Source of the DNA: Allotamlana fucoidanivorans
Lineage (GTDB): Bacteria; Bacteroidota; Bacteroidia; Flavobacteriales; Flavobacteriaceae
DNA length: 64,000 nt
Reading direction: 5' to 3'
NCBI RefSeq assembly: GCF_006265225.1
Contig: NZ_VDCS01000004.1
Coordinates: 124,001-188,000, forward strand
Positions 43,149-52,569 of this stretch are shown here, piece after piece. The notes under the pieces were generated by a model. The model saw only the letters and a program-made list of their open reading frames with translations, ran no database searches and was not told the origin of the DNA. The first letter of the stretch is position 1; each line of letters starts with the position of its first letter. The position numbers and the translations under genes are program-made.

Positions 43149-44394
43149 TTTTAAAAACTTTTTTCAACTGTGTTTTTAATTGATTCTCACTTAAATAATT
43201 AACTAAATCTGGCCTGTTTAAAATCAGCTTTTCATCATTATTTTTCCATTCTTCATAAAGTCTTTCAAATATTTCAGCTATTTTATTGATATCATTTATT
43301 TCAGAACTATATGGATATTTAACCCCCAATAATCTCTTAGATTCACTTTTTTCAGGCCCTAAGTGTAAAATAGGCTTATCTGCAGACACACAATGCGGAA
43401 ATTTACCAGGTAAAAACGGACTAACTTCAGAATCTGCTTCTAAAATAATATTTACTGAAACATGGTATTGTAGACAATAAACTTCTTTAAATGAAATATT
43501 TGATAGCTTAACATATAACTGGGGTAATTCTTTAGAGTAGTTTTCTATCATTTGCTTATGATAGTCTGCATTACCTAATAAGATTAATTTTGAATCTTTT
43601 TTTGCCTTATTGTTGTTATCTAAAAACCGTTGAAACCCTTTAATCAAACCTTCGGGATTTCGTTGTTTCAATAAACTCCCTGCATGCATCACATTAAATT
43701 TATTTCTCTCAAAATAACTTGGAGGCTTTTGTTCTTTTATATCTACATTTATTATTTGGTGAGGAATAACCATGCCCGTATTATTAAAATTATCAAAAAC
43801 CTGTCCCATGAATTCTTTAAGCAATAAACTTGGAAAAGCAGAATATTTAGCATTTTCAGAAAGACTTTTAAAAAATTTCTCCTTTATTTCATGTCCTGGA
43901 TCTTTCCAATCATAAGGTTTTGGATAGCAATTAAAAGGATAAGGGTCATGAATGTATGCCATCCATTTTTCATGAAGCTCTGGTAACTCATTAACCGCAT
44001 AATGAGGCCTAAAACTAGCCGCTTTACTCAGTGTTATAACTAAATCAACCTGTGATATATCAATATTTTTTAATACTGTTTTAATACTGTTTACATCATT
44101 GAAAAACGTAAAGGAAAACCCAAAAATAGGCTCTAGACATTTAGCTAGGTTTACATTAAATAGTCTTTGTATGATTCGTTGGGATCTACTAAGAAAAAAC
44201 AATAGGGTGCTTCTTTTTTCTTTGATTGCAAAACATTCTGCATTTTTAATTTCAATTTGTTTTCGTGTATAATGGAAAACGGAAACCCGACATCCAACAG
44301 CAATTAAATTACTAATAAGAGCCACGTTTGCTTTAGAACCACTACTATCATTGACATCGATAGAATCTACTATTACTGCAATATGTTTATTCAT
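43141..44394 (-). CDS. GT-B-fold glycosyltransferase (GT4-like, diverged)
   Basis: The 417-residue protein has an N-terminal glycine/serine-rich nucleotide-fold start (IAVIVDSIDVNDSSGSKAN), then a long central part with an aromatic KWMAYIHDPYPFNCYPKPY stretch. A C-terminal Rossmann domain follows, with FNVMHAGSLLKQRNPEGLIKGF, SKLILLGN and SPFLPGKFPHCVSADKPILHLG. The donor site lacks the usual strong E-x7-E pair, so it is a diverged member. The sugar is unknown. It overlaps wecB by 4 bp and the GT2 gene by 8 bp. Confidence 0.78.
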   Translation of the reverse strand: MNKHIAVIVDSIDVNDSSGSKANVALISNLIAVGCRVSVFHYTRKQIEIKNAECFAIKEKRSTLLFFLSRSQRIIQRLFNVNLAKCLEPIFGFSFTFFNDVNSIKTVLKNIDISQVDLVITLSKAASFRPHYAVNELPELHEKWMAYIHDPYPFNCYPKPYDWKDPGHEIKEKFFKSLSENAKYSAFPSLLLKEFMGQVFDNFNNTGMVIPHQIINVDIKEQKPPSYFERNKFNVMHAGSLLKQRNPEGLIKGFQRFLDNNNKAKKDSKLILLGNADYHKQMIENYSKELPQLYVKLSNISFKEVYCLQYHVSVNIILEADSEVSPFLPGKFPHCVSADKPILHLGPEKSESKRLLGVKYPYSSEINDINKIAEIFERLYEEWKNNDEKLILNRPDLVNYLSENQLKTQLKKVFKND

Positions 44395-45494
44395 TTAATA
44401 TAAGTTTGAAGAAAGTCAACTATTTTATTAGCCGCATCTCCATTTCCATATGGATTAATTTCACACTGAAACTTCTCTTTTTTTAAGAATTCATTCACTG
44501 CCGCATTAATTTTACTAGGATTTGTACCAACCAAAATAGAACATCCGGCATTAATTCCCTCATTTCTTTCAGTTGTTTCTCTGGTGACCAAAACAGGAAT
44601 ACGTAGTGATGGTGCTTCCTCCTGAACACCCCCTGAGTCGGAAATAATCAAGGTAGATTTACTCATCAACCAAACGAACGACGGATAATCCAATGGCTTT
44701 ATTAAATGTATGTTGGCTATATTGGATAGTTTGTTGTATACTACATCTTGAACATTAGGGTTTAAATGAACTGGATAAATAATGTCTACATCTTGTCTTT
44801 TTGATATTTCTAAAAGAGCCTTACATAAATTTTCAAACCCTACCCCAAAACTTTCTCTACGATGCCCCGTAACTAAAATTATTCTTTTACTAAAACCGAT
44901 GCGTTCCTTTAAATTTTCAATAGCATTATTTGAGAAGCCATTCTTAATTTTTTCTAAAGTAATAAAAAGGGCATCAACAACCGTATTTCCAGTCACTAAA
45001 ACTTTTGACTTATCAACATGTTCTTTTAGCAGGTTGTCTTTTGCTTTCTCAGTTGGGGCAAAATGAAAATCAGCTATTCTTCCTGTAAATTGTCTGTTTA
45101 ACTCCTCTGGAAACGGCGATAACTTATTATAAGTTCTTAACCCTGCTTCAACATGTGCCACTTTGATTTGTCTATGAAAAGCTGCCAATGCAACCATAGC
45201 AGAGGTAGTTGTATCGCCATGAACTAAAACAAGGTCAAAACATTCTGTTTTGAATATTGCATCCATATCAGCTAAAATCCTTGCACTTAATACATTCAAG
45301 TTTTGGTTAGGCTGCATAATGTTAAGGTCGTAATCTGGCACTAAACCGAAAAATTCTAAAACCTGATCTAGCATTTCTCTATGCTGGGCAGTGACACATA
45401 ATTTATACGGAATATTTTTTTGACTAAGCGCCAAACAAATAGGTGCCATTTTTATAGCTTCAGGACGCGTACCAAAACAAATGAGTATTTTCAA
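44391..45494 (-). CDS. wecB: UDP-N-acetylglucosamine 2-epimerase (non-hydrolysing)
   Basis: WecB interconverts UDP-GlcNAc and UDP-ManNAc. The 367-residue protein starts KILICFGTRPEAIKMAPICLAL, the canonical N-terminus. It has VLVHGDTTTSAMVALAAFH, VAHVEAGLRTYN, PFPEELNRQ, VTGHRRESFG and the C-terminal DSGGVQEEAPSLRIPVLVTR with RNEGINAGCSILVG. No wecC dehydrogenase is seen in this window, so the product may be used as UDP-ManNAc, oxidised by an enzyme elsewhere, or used in another route. The gene begins 10 bp after the upstream GT2 gene. Confidence 0.95.
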   Translation of the reverse strand: MKILICFGTRPEAIKMAPICLALSQKNIPYKLCVTAQHREMLDQVLEFFGLVPDYDLNIMQPNQNLNVLSARILADMDAIFKTECFDLVLVHGDTTTSAMVALAAFHRQIKVAHVEAGLRTYNKLSPFPEELNRQFTGRIADFHFAPTEKAKDNLLKEHVDKSKVLVTGNTVVDALFITLEKIKNGFSNNAIENLKERIGFSKRIILVTGHRRESFGVGFENLCKALLEISKRQDVDIIYPVHLNPNVQDVVYNKLSNIANIHLIKPLDYPSFVWLMSKSTLIISDSGGVQEEAPSLRIPVLVTRETTERNEGINAGCSILVGTNPSKINAAVNEFLKKEKFQCEINPYGNGDAANKIVDFLQTYIK

Positions 45495-45504
45495 TTTTTA
45501 TTTT

Positions 45505-46491
45505 TTAGTAGTTAGAAGGTATCTGTGTTTCAAATACTTTCTTTAAAAGTTTCTTTTTGAATTTGTACCAAAACGGGTTTATATCTTGATATTTAAGTTT
45601 TGGAAATAACTTGAGATCTAATTCTTCAGAGTTGTTTTCTAATTTATCATATACTATAGTCATCCAATTTTCAAGCTTATTACCCATATGAAACGCATAA
45701 AAGTGGTAGGTTGACAATCTAAATCCGCCGCTCATGTCAATAGCTAAATCAACATAATCACGCTCCGATTCCTTTCCTACCTTTGTAAAAGATGGTTTGC
45801 TTGGTGTACAGTTAAAAAGAATATCTCTACGTAAAGTAACTACTTGGTGATCACTACCAACTATGGCTTTTACATTTTTATTGATAACCACAGGCCATAA
45901 TTTAAACTTATCTGGTTCTTGATTCCAATTAATACTTTTTAAAAACATATTATATGCTTTAAAATTTTCGGGAATACTTTCAAATTTCAAACATAATCGC
46001 TTTTGTAAAATAGCCTGCTGGGTGCTAAAGGTAAAATATTTCACCGCCGTTCGTGTAGGTATTGGAGACACGGAGCCTACATTTTTAAAAGTATTAAATA
46101 CTTTTATAGTTTCAGAAACCCAATTGGCTTCAAACAAAATATCACAGTCGGTAAGCGTTATAATGGGTTCTCTGGCTCCTCTAGCTCCGGCCATTAAAGC
46201 ATCAATTTTGCCTATATTATTTTTAAGCAACATTAGAGCATCTATAAGACCTTCTTTAAGTAATTTTGTTAAATAATTGGTAACAGTTGAACATGAACCA
46301 TTGTCAACAATAGTTATAGCAGAAGTCAACGGGATTGTTTTTATCAAAGAGTTTATGGACAATTTAGTCACTTCAAACATATTAGTATAATATCCTGTTA
46401 ACTCAGGAACAAAAACAACCATTACTACCCTATGATTTGTCTTTAAAGTAATTAGTCCTTCTGCCTTTTGTGGGTTTCCTCCAACTCTCAT
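45505..46491 (-). CDS. GT2-like glycosyltransferase
   Basis: The 328-residue protein has a GT-A layout: VVMVVFVPELTGYYTNMFEVT, SAITIVDNGSCSTVTNYLTKL (nucleotide site) and a DCD in IITLTDCDILFEANWV as the likely metal-binding motif. A long region before the end carries an acidic KESERDYVDLAIDMSGGFRLS segment. The DNG motif and TDCD are typical of family 2, but the remainder is diverged. Its start is uncertain by up to about 20 residues. Specificity is unknown. Confidence 0.82.
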   Translation of the reverse strand: MRVGGNPQKAEGLITLKTNHRVVMVVFVPELTGYYTNMFEVTKLSINSLIKTIPLTSAITIVDNGSCSTVTNYLTKLLKEGLIDALMLLKNNIGKIDALMAGARGAREPIITLTDCDILFEANWVSETIKVFNTFKNVGSVSPIPTRTAVKYFTFSTQQAILQKRLCLKFESIPENFKAYNMFLKSINWNQEPDKFKLWPVVINKNVKAIVGSDHQVVTLRRDILFNCTPSKPSFTKVGKESERDYVDLAIDMSGGFRLSTYHFYAFHMGNKLENWMTIVYDKLENNSEELDLKLFPKLKYQDINPFWYKFKKKLLKKVFETQIPSNY

Positions 46492-46507
46492 TAATTATAG
46501 TTTACGT

Positions 46508-47440
46508 TTATTTCAAGTGTTTCTTTTTTAGCCTATAAACTTTTTGCCATAATGGAAATAAAAAAAATTTTATCGAATAAAAAATTTCTATTCTTGAACT
46601 GGAAACAGTTTCTTTAAAAACATTTTTCACCAATTTAAAATCTCTAAACGAAATAGCTAAATTTACTAAATACTTAAATAAATATGGACTAAGCAGTTCC
46701 TTTTGACACAAGTTTTCTACCACCAACTTGATAGCTTCTTTTTTTGAATTCACACGTATGGGAGAATTGTTCCAAAACTCACCTGTATTTGATTGTGGAT
46801 GTTTACGTCCATAAAAAAGTACTTTATTTATAGAAATCCCCTTAAAACCATTAGAAATAATTCTAGAGTATAGTTCCCATTCTTCTGCATACATAAGAGT
46901 TTCAACAAAACGAAGCTCTTTAAAACATGTATTTTTCCACATTACTGCACATGAATTAAAAGGTAATTTATTTGTCACAATATCGTCAATAGCCTTTTCA
47001 TCGATATAAAACGAACTATATGTTTTTGAAAAATCGAAATCATAATCAAAATTTTCAAAAAAAACAGATCTTAAATATCTACAAAATGAAACACTACCTA
47101 TGGATAATTCGTTTACACATAACTCTAAGTTTTGTGGATGTACAATATCATCGTCATCAAAAAACACAATATAGTCTCCCTTTGCCAAATCTAACCCATA
47201 ATTTCTACATCCTGGTAAGCCCTTTAAATAATTGTTTGGACGTTTTAGAAACTTAAATCTAGTATCTTTTTGTAAAAATGGAGTTATTATTTGGTCTGTA
47301 TTATCGTTACCTCCATCATCAATTATTAAACATTCCCAATTTTTAAATGTTTGGCTTTGTACTGATTTTAAAGATTCCAATATAAAATGCTCCCTATTGT
47401 AGGTAGCCATAACTATAGTGACTTTTGGATTAACCGACAT
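46508..47440 (-). CDS. GT2-family glycosyltransferase
   Basis: The 310-residue GT-A protein begins VTIVMATYNREHFILESLKSVQSQTF, then ECLIIDDGGNDNTDQII and the DDDD stretch in IVFFDDDDIVHPQNLEL (about 90-100). The SCAVMWKNTCFKELRFVETLMYAEEWELYSRI segment holds the acidic catalytic residues. It is close in form to 52570-53547, and the two may descend from one duplication. The gene overlaps the GT14-like gene upstream by 11 bp. Sugar unknown. Confidence 0.92.
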   Translation of the reverse strand: MSVNPKVTIVMATYNREHFILESLKSVQSQTFKNWECLIIDDGGNDNTDQIITPFLQKDTRFKFLKRPNNYLKGLPGCRNYGLDLAKGDYIVFFDDDDIVHPQNLELCVNELSIGSVSFCRYLRSVFFENFDYDFDFSKTYSSFYIDEKAIDDIVTNKLPFNSCAVMWKNTCFKELRFVETLMYAEEWELYSRIISNGFKGISINKVLFYGRKHPQSNTGEFWNNSPIRVNSKKEAIKLVVENLCQKELLSPYLFKYLVNLAISFRDFKLVKNVFKETVSSSRIEIFYSIKFFLFPLWQKVYRLKKKHLK

Positions 47441-48311
47441 TTAGAGCTCTTAACTTTTTCATTATATCTTCGGAAATTGGATATTCAAATTTTCGGGCAA
47501 AAACTGCATCCGTTAAAGTCAACTTCTCATAATCTAATTCATCTAATACGGCAGGTCTATTACCATTTCTTGAATTCCAATCTATATACCTTAACGTATT
47601 TGTAGACACATTTTCTGCAAACCTAGAATTCATGATTATGGTTTGAAAATAAAACTCCTCAGAGCATAATGTATGCTTAAATCTATTAAAAAAAGATTTA
47701 TTTTCGTTAGTATATTCTATTACATACTCCGCACATTCTCTCGTTAAACTCCACCAAGTAGCCCCTCCATAAAGCTGAGGAAAACTTGAAGGTATTGATC
47801 TTTTGTATCCATATTTCTTCTGCAAACTGATTAAGCGTTTAATCCATTTATTATGCTTAGATTTTTTAGCATCAAAGACATCATATAAATTAAAATACTC
47901 AAGTCTATCCATTCCATTATTATCTGCCCACCCTATTCTTGGCACTTCAAAATAACTAATAAACTCCGTATTCTTTTTTTTAAAAAATTCTAAAAAGAAC
48001 TGTTTCGGCTTAATAGGAAAATCATGTCCACTTATTAGATGTAAATAGAAATTTTTAGAATTTTTTAATGCTTGTTCTGTTAAAAATAGAATACTTTTTA
48101 AATGATTGAAACCACCCCAGTTAACCTTATATTTTTGACTAACAAGCTTGACTACATCATACTTTTTTAAGCTTTCTAACTCCTTTTTTGAAATACCACT
48201 CTTTTTATCAATATGTATATACAACTCAAAGCTATCATCAAAGAAGGCGGCTAATTCTTCCAAATGATGCATGTTTTTATAAGCGGTTATTAAAATGGCC
48301 TGTTTCATCAA
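47430..48311 (-). CDS. GT14-like (core-2/I-branching type) glycosyltransferase
   Basis: The 293-residue protein matches the core-2/I-branching enzyme fold: QAILITAYKNMHHLEELAAFF, an HIDKKSGI strand, VNWGGFNHLKSILFLTEQAL, HLISGHDFPIKPKQFF and a GGATWWSLTRECAEYVIEY acceptor-site segment with SEEFYFQTIIMNS. In animals GT14 enzymes add beta-1,6-GlcNAc branches or xylose. Bacterial members are found in surface glycan loci with uncertain linkage, often GlcNAc. The family is clear, and the exact reaction is not. Confidence 0.88.
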   Translation of the reverse strand: MMKQAILITAYKNMHHLEELAAFFDDSFELYIHIDKKSGISKKELESLKKYDVVKLVSQKYKVNWGGFNHLKSILFLTEQALKNSKNFYLHLISGHDFPIKPKQFFLEFFKKKNTEFISYFEVPRIGWADNNGMDRLEYFNLYDVFDAKKSKHNKWIKRLISLQKKYGYKRSIPSSFPQLYGGATWWSLTRECAEYVIEYTNENKSFFNRFKHTLCSEEFYFQTIIMNSRFAENVSTNTLRYIDWNSRNGNRPAVLDELDYEKLTLTDAVFARKFEYPISEDIMKKLRALNVG

Positions 48312-48315
48312 AATT

Positions 48316-49335
48316 CTATTTAAAAATACTTTTTAAAACATACTGTAATGTATATCTTCTACTATATGAAGTGTGTAACAACAACTCTCTTTTTGATCTT
48401 AAAACCCTAAAGCATGTTTTCAAGTTTCGATTACAGATATCAGACAGCAAATGACTTCTCAGCACCTCATTAATTCCCCTTTCTACCTCTATTTCATTAA
48501 ATCTCTTAGGATTAAACAATAAAATATCCTGATCAATTTTATTTTTATGACTCATATAATGCAACAAATTTACCTGTTCATGTAAAAAATGGTCTTTTAT
48601 AAACTGAAGTGTTTCATAATTCCAAGACAATTTATCTGCCAATTTATTGAACATTTTTAAAACGCCTTTTTTATGATTGCTTTTAGCTTTATTTTTCTGT
48701 TGAATATTCGCTGTTAAGCTTTTTTCGTGCAACCTATATTCATACAATACTTCTTTAACATGAATAAACTTAAACTGCATACTAGCCCTTAACCAAAACT
48801 CATAATCTTCTAATAAAAACAGCGATTCATCATAACCATTTAACATAGAAAAGACTTCTTTTTTGTAAAGAAATGAAGCTCCTATTTTGTTTCCAAATAA
48901 AATATGCTCTGTTGGTCCCGTTATATGTATTCGTTTAAAACCACCATTTTCATTTATAACCTCATAATTAGAATAAACTAAATCAGATCTGCTCTCAATA
49001 ATTTGCTGTATCATTTTTTCTAAAAAATTAGGCTTCAAAACATTATCATCTGACGTCCAAGTGATAAAATCTCCTTTAGCACGGCGATGCCCGATGTTTA
49101 AACTTGCAGGTAATTTTTTATTTGTCTTATTTGTTATGATATTAATTCTATGGTCCTTTTTAGCAAATTGGTTTGCAATATCAGCGGTTTTGTCTGTTGA
49201 ACAATCATTTATAATGATGAGTTCAAAATTTGTATAGGATTGGTTTAAACAACTTTTAATTGCATCTGACAAAAAACGTTCTCCATTGTAACATGGCAAA
49301 ACAATACTTATATGAGGATTATTGTTATGCAACAT
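48316..49335 (-). CDS. GT2-family glycosyltransferase
   Basis: The 339-residue GT-A protein starts ISIVLPCYNGERFLSDAIKSCLNQSY, with FELIIINDCSTDKTADIAN as nucleotide site and a SDDN (metal site, in WTSDDNVLKPNFLEKMI). A FLLEDYEFWLRAS segment holds the ED motif. The last 120 residues are basic and helix-rich and may contact membrane or acceptor lipid. The gene abuts the upstream GT4 gene (0 bp) and lies 4 bp from the next. Sugar unknown. Confidence 0.92.
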   Translation of the reverse strand: MLHNNNPHISIVLPCYNGERFLSDAIKSCLNQSYTNFELIIINDCSTDKTADIANQFAKKDHRINIITNKTNKKLPASLNIGHRRAKGDFITWTSDDNVLKPNFLEKMIQQIIESRSDLVYSNYEVINENGGFKRIHITGPTEHILFGNKIGASFLYKKEVFSMLNGYDESLFLLEDYEFWLRASMQFKFIHVKEVLYEYRLHEKSLTANIQQKNKAKSNHKKGVLKMFNKLADKLSWNYETLQFIKDHFLHEQVNLLHYMSHKNKIDQDILLFNPKRFNEIEVERGINEVLRSHLLSDICNRNLKTCFRVLRSKRELLLHTSYSRRYTLQYVLKSIFK

Positions 49336-50508
49336 CTAACTAAAGCATTTGTTTAGAATTATTTCAAGTTTGTCCACGTATGATTCTACGTTATAATTCT
49401 TAATATTCTCCAAATTATTTCGAGATTCTTTTTCGCGTAATGATTTAGAGGTCAATACCATTTTCATAGCTCTAAATATGTCTTGTTCATTATTTTCTAC
49501 CAAAAGCTCAGAGTCTTTTAGCAAACTGACACACCCAGGATGATTTGAGCAAATTACAGGTAACCCATATAACATATATTCCATAACTACATTTGGAGTA
49601 CCCTCAATCAAAGACAATAGCACCCCGACATCAAGAATATTTAACACATCAACAACACTTTTATTACTCAGTAGGGTTACCTTTTGTTGTAAACTATCTT
49701 TTTTAATTTCTTTGCTTAAGCTATTGTAAATCTCCATTGCTTTAGTTCCATGACGTTTGTTACCCATTAATACCAAATGAGCGTTTGGATATTGATGTTG
49801 TATTAATTTAAAAACATTCAAAAGCAACATATGGTATTTAAAACTTGTAAAATGTGCCACCATACCAAATACGAAGCTGTTTTGGGGTATTTTAAGACTT
49901 TGTCTAATAGCCTCTTTATCTTTTATTTCCTTTTCTAAACTTAAGTATTGAGGCAAAAGATTTAATCTATTGTCTTTTATTTTATAATCACTTCTAAATA
50001 CCTCCAAACAATTTTCAGCATTCCCAATAATACAAGGTATATTATTTACTGCAATATGCTCAAATATATCATACTTTAAAATATCCAGCCCTAATTGATG
50101 CCAAAACGCAAACTTTACTGTTGGTAACAATTTATATAAATAGTAGGCTACTTTTGATGGTGTATTTTGGAAAGGTATAATGGTGTGATATTTATATTGA
50201 ATCAACTCCTTTCTTAAGTTTAACAAATATTGAGCAGACCATTTGAGTCTTTTTAAGTTCTTTATGGAGATTTCACGTTTAAAAAAAACATAAGGTTCTC
50301 CAAAAAAAAACGTTCTGTTTATAGGAGAGGTTTCGAGAACTTCTTTAAATTCTTGAGATTGCTTATTGGAATAAACAAATAACAAATCTACTTTACAGTT
50401 TTTTTTCTGAGCCAGAAATCGTGCCAACCCAAAACCCTGACGCTCTGCACCTCCAAGATTACCACCTTGAAAAACCAATAAAATATTTTTATTGTTAAAA
50501 TTCATCAA
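49336..50508 (-). CDS. GT4-type glycosyltransferase
   Basis: The 390-residue GT-B protein starts NILLVFQGGNLGGAERQGFGLARFL, with the GGAER loop. It contains CIIGNAENCLEVF, FGMVAHFTSFKYHMLLLNVF, AHLVLMGN and a donor site EGTPNVVMEYMLYGLPVICSNHPG with the E-x7-E pattern (E in EGT and EYM). It is soluble and cytoplasmic. It is one of several paralogous GT4 genes in the locus, with no specificity known. A 5-bp gap separates it from the acyltransferase gene upstream. Confidence 0.92.
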   Translation of the reverse strand: MMNFNNKNILLVFQGGNLGGAERQGFGLARFLAQKKNCKVDLLFVYSNKQSQEFKEVLETSPINRTFFFGEPYVFFKREISIKNLKRLKWSAQYLLNLRKELIQYKYHTIIPFQNTPSKVAYYLYKLLPTVKFAFWHQLGLDILKYDIFEHIAVNNIPCIIGNAENCLEVFRSDYKIKDNRLNLLPQYLSLEKEIKDKEAIRQSLKIPQNSFVFGMVAHFTSFKYHMLLLNVFKLIQHQYPNAHLVLMGNKRHGTKAMEIYNSLSKEIKKDSLQQKVTLLSNKSVVDVLNILDVGVLLSLIEGTPNVVMEYMLYGLPVICSNHPGCVSLLKDSELLVENNEQDIFRAMKMVLTSKSLREKESRNNLENIKNYNVESYVDKLEIILNKCFS

Positions 50509-50513
50509 TTAAT

Positions 50514-51530
50514 TCACCCAGTTACTAGTGTTCCATATTTAATTTTTCTTATCGAATAAACTATAAAAATGCTAACAAAAAAACAAGATATTGAAACTAC
50601 AGGAACACTAATTATAGGTGTTATTATCCTCCAATCATACCTCAACATATTAAAAAGTTCTAAAACTAGAACATGCATAAGGTAAACACCAAAACAGCAA
50701 TTACTAATATTTATTATTAAACGCTTTATTTTTTTATTCTGAATAGAACAATCTTTTACCAATAAAAATAATGTTGTTGCAACCAATAATGTATTAACGC
50801 TTAAAAAATCATAAAAATAATTAAAAAGTTTTCCGTTCCTTTCTGTAAAATAAAACATTCCATAAACTGTAACAAAAACGCCAAATACATATAACAAAAC
50901 GATGTGCCATTTTATTTTTAAATTTAAATTCAGTAGGTAATATCCTAAAACAAAATACCCTATGTAGCCTGAAAAATATATTAAATCTATTTTGGGAAAA
51001 TATATACCAATACCTGGTATTTTAATAATCAAAGTAAACAACCAAACTAATAAAAAAAATAAAACCTCGCTTGAAGGAACATTTTTCACCCATCTGCTGA
51101 TTACTGGTGTTATCAAATAAATTCCCATAAGCACAAAAACAAACCACAGATGATATTCACTCCCATAAAAAACATCTCTTATAACCTTATCAGTGGTCAA
51201 TAAAAAATCAAATTGTTCATTTCCTTTTACAAATCGCTTTACCGCACTATAAACTAATGACCAAAATATAAACGGTGGTAGTACTTTGACAAACCTTTTT
51301 TTTAAAAACTTTTTTAAAGGGTAGTTCTGATTCAACAATAAAGCGCCACTTATCATAAAAAAAACTGGAACAGAGTATCTGCTTACACCATCGAAAAAAT
51401 TACCTACGTGCCAATAAAAAAGTGGTATTTTTCCATACTCCCCTAAAATTGGCGCTGAAACATGAATTATGATTACCGAAAAAGTTGCTTGCACCCTTAA
51501 AATAGATAAGCCTAAATGGTTTTGATTCAT
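50514..51530 (-). CDS. Acyltransferase family 3 (OafA/WecH-like) membrane protein
   Basis: The 338-residue protein has about ten transmembrane helices and the acyltransferase-3 hallmarks: LRVQATFSVIIIHVSAPIL, VSRYSVPVFFMISGALLL and YHLWFVFVLMGIYLITPVI. Members transfer acetyl or other acyl groups from acyl-CoA to sugars of lipopolysaccharide, capsule or other envelope glycans. An O-acetyl decoration is likely, but the sugar target is unknown. It overlaps the upstream GT2 gene by 4 bp and is part of the same transcript. Confidence 0.9.
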   Translation of the reverse strand: MNQNHLGLSILRVQATFSVIIIHVSAPILGEYGKIPLFYWHVGNFFDGVSRYSVPVFFMISGALLLNQNYPLKKFLKKRFVKVLPPFIFWSLVYSAVKRFVKGNEQFDFLLTTDKVIRDVFYGSEYHLWFVFVLMGIYLITPVISRWVKNVPSSEVLFFLLVWLFTLIIKIPGIGIYFPKIDLIYFSGYIGYFVLGYYLLNLNLKIKWHIVLLYVFGVFVTVYGMFYFTERNGKLFNYFYDFLSVNTLLVATTLFLLVKDCSIQNKKIKRLIINISNCCFGVYLMHVLVLELFNMLRYDWRIITPIISVPVVSISCFFVSIFIVYSIRKIKYGTLVTG

Positions 51531-52558
51531 ATTGATTTCTTAAAGACTTTGTTTGTTTTTATACGCATAATCTCATTTATCTTTTTTTTAATAACAAACC
51601 ATTTTTGCTTAAAAGGTAAAATATTTAGAATACTTATCCTTATACTGTAATTTATTCCTTTTCTGCAATTTGTGAAAAATAAATAGAAAACAAATTGCTG
51701 TTTAAAAACATTAAGCACCTCAATAAACTCTTTATGATCAAAAACTTGTTGTACTTTATTTATCTTTTTTAATTGGTTAAGCCATTTAAAAAAATGTTTG
51801 CAATCTTCAACAGTTATTGCTTCTTTTGAAAATAACACCCGTTTAATAAACACATCTTCATACCTCTCTTTGTCATAATCTATTTTATGTAAAAGGCTCA
51901 ATTTAATTTTAACATCCTGTACCTTTTGTATATCGTTATACAAGATGGACACCTGTTCTTTATGAGTTCGGTAATAATACAAAGTTTCTTGAATATTGTA
52001 CATTTTACATGTCCACGCCGACTTTGCCCAAAAATCGTAATCTTCCGCATGGGTTTTGGTCTCATCAAAATTAAAATGTACATACGTCTTTCTTTCTAAC
52101 ATTGAAGAACACAAACTCATGGAGTTAGCCAATAACATTTGAGTTTTAATTTCTTCATGAAGTTCTTTATATTTTAATACTTTAGAACTAACTCCAAAGC
52201 ACTGTAACCAACAACCACATGCTTTAATTTCGGGGTTGTTTTGAAGGACTTTTAATTGTTTTTCAAATCGACTAGGTAGACTTATATCATCTCCATCCAT
52301 CCGGGCAATGTATGTTCCTTTTGCTTCTTTAAAACCAATATTTAAACTATCAATAAGTCCTTTGTTTACAGACTTTTCAATAATTCTAATTCTACTATCT
52401 TTAAACGATTTAACAACTGGTAAAGTCTCATCTGTAGAACAATCATCAATTACTAAAATTTCAAAGTCTTGTATGGTTTGATTTAATATTGAAGTTATGG
52501 CTTCATCCACATATTCTGCTACATTATAAACAGGAAGCACAACAGATATTAAAGGCAT
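51527..52558 (-). CDS. GT2-family glycosyltransferase
   Basis: The 343-residue GT-A protein begins ISVVLPVYNVAEYVDEAITSI, with FEILVIDDCSTDETLPVVKSF as nucleotide site and DGDD in ARMDGDDISLPSRFE (about 90-98) as metal site. An AEDYDFWAKSA segment supplies the catalytic acidic residue. The C-terminal part is lysine-rich with hydrophobic patches. It overlaps the acyltransferase gene by 4 bp. Sugar unknown. Confidence 0.93.
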   Translation of the reverse strand: MPLISVVLPVYNVAEYVDEAITSILNQTIQDFEILVIDDCSTDETLPVVKSFKDSRIRIIEKSVNKGLIDSLNIGFKEAKGTYIARMDGDDISLPSRFEKQLKVLQNNPEIKACGCWLQCFGVSSKVLKYKELHEEIKTQMLLANSMSLCSSMLERKTYVHFNFDETKTHAEDYDFWAKSAWTCKMYNIQETLYYYRTHKEQVSILYNDIQKVQDVKIKLSLLHKIDYDKERYEDVFIKRVLFSKEAITVEDCKHFFKWLNQLKKINKVQQVFDHKEFIEVLNVFKQQFVFYLFFTNCRKGINYSIRISILNILPFKQKWFVIKKKINEIMRIKTNKVFKKSI

Positions 52559-52569
52559 AACTTGATTTA

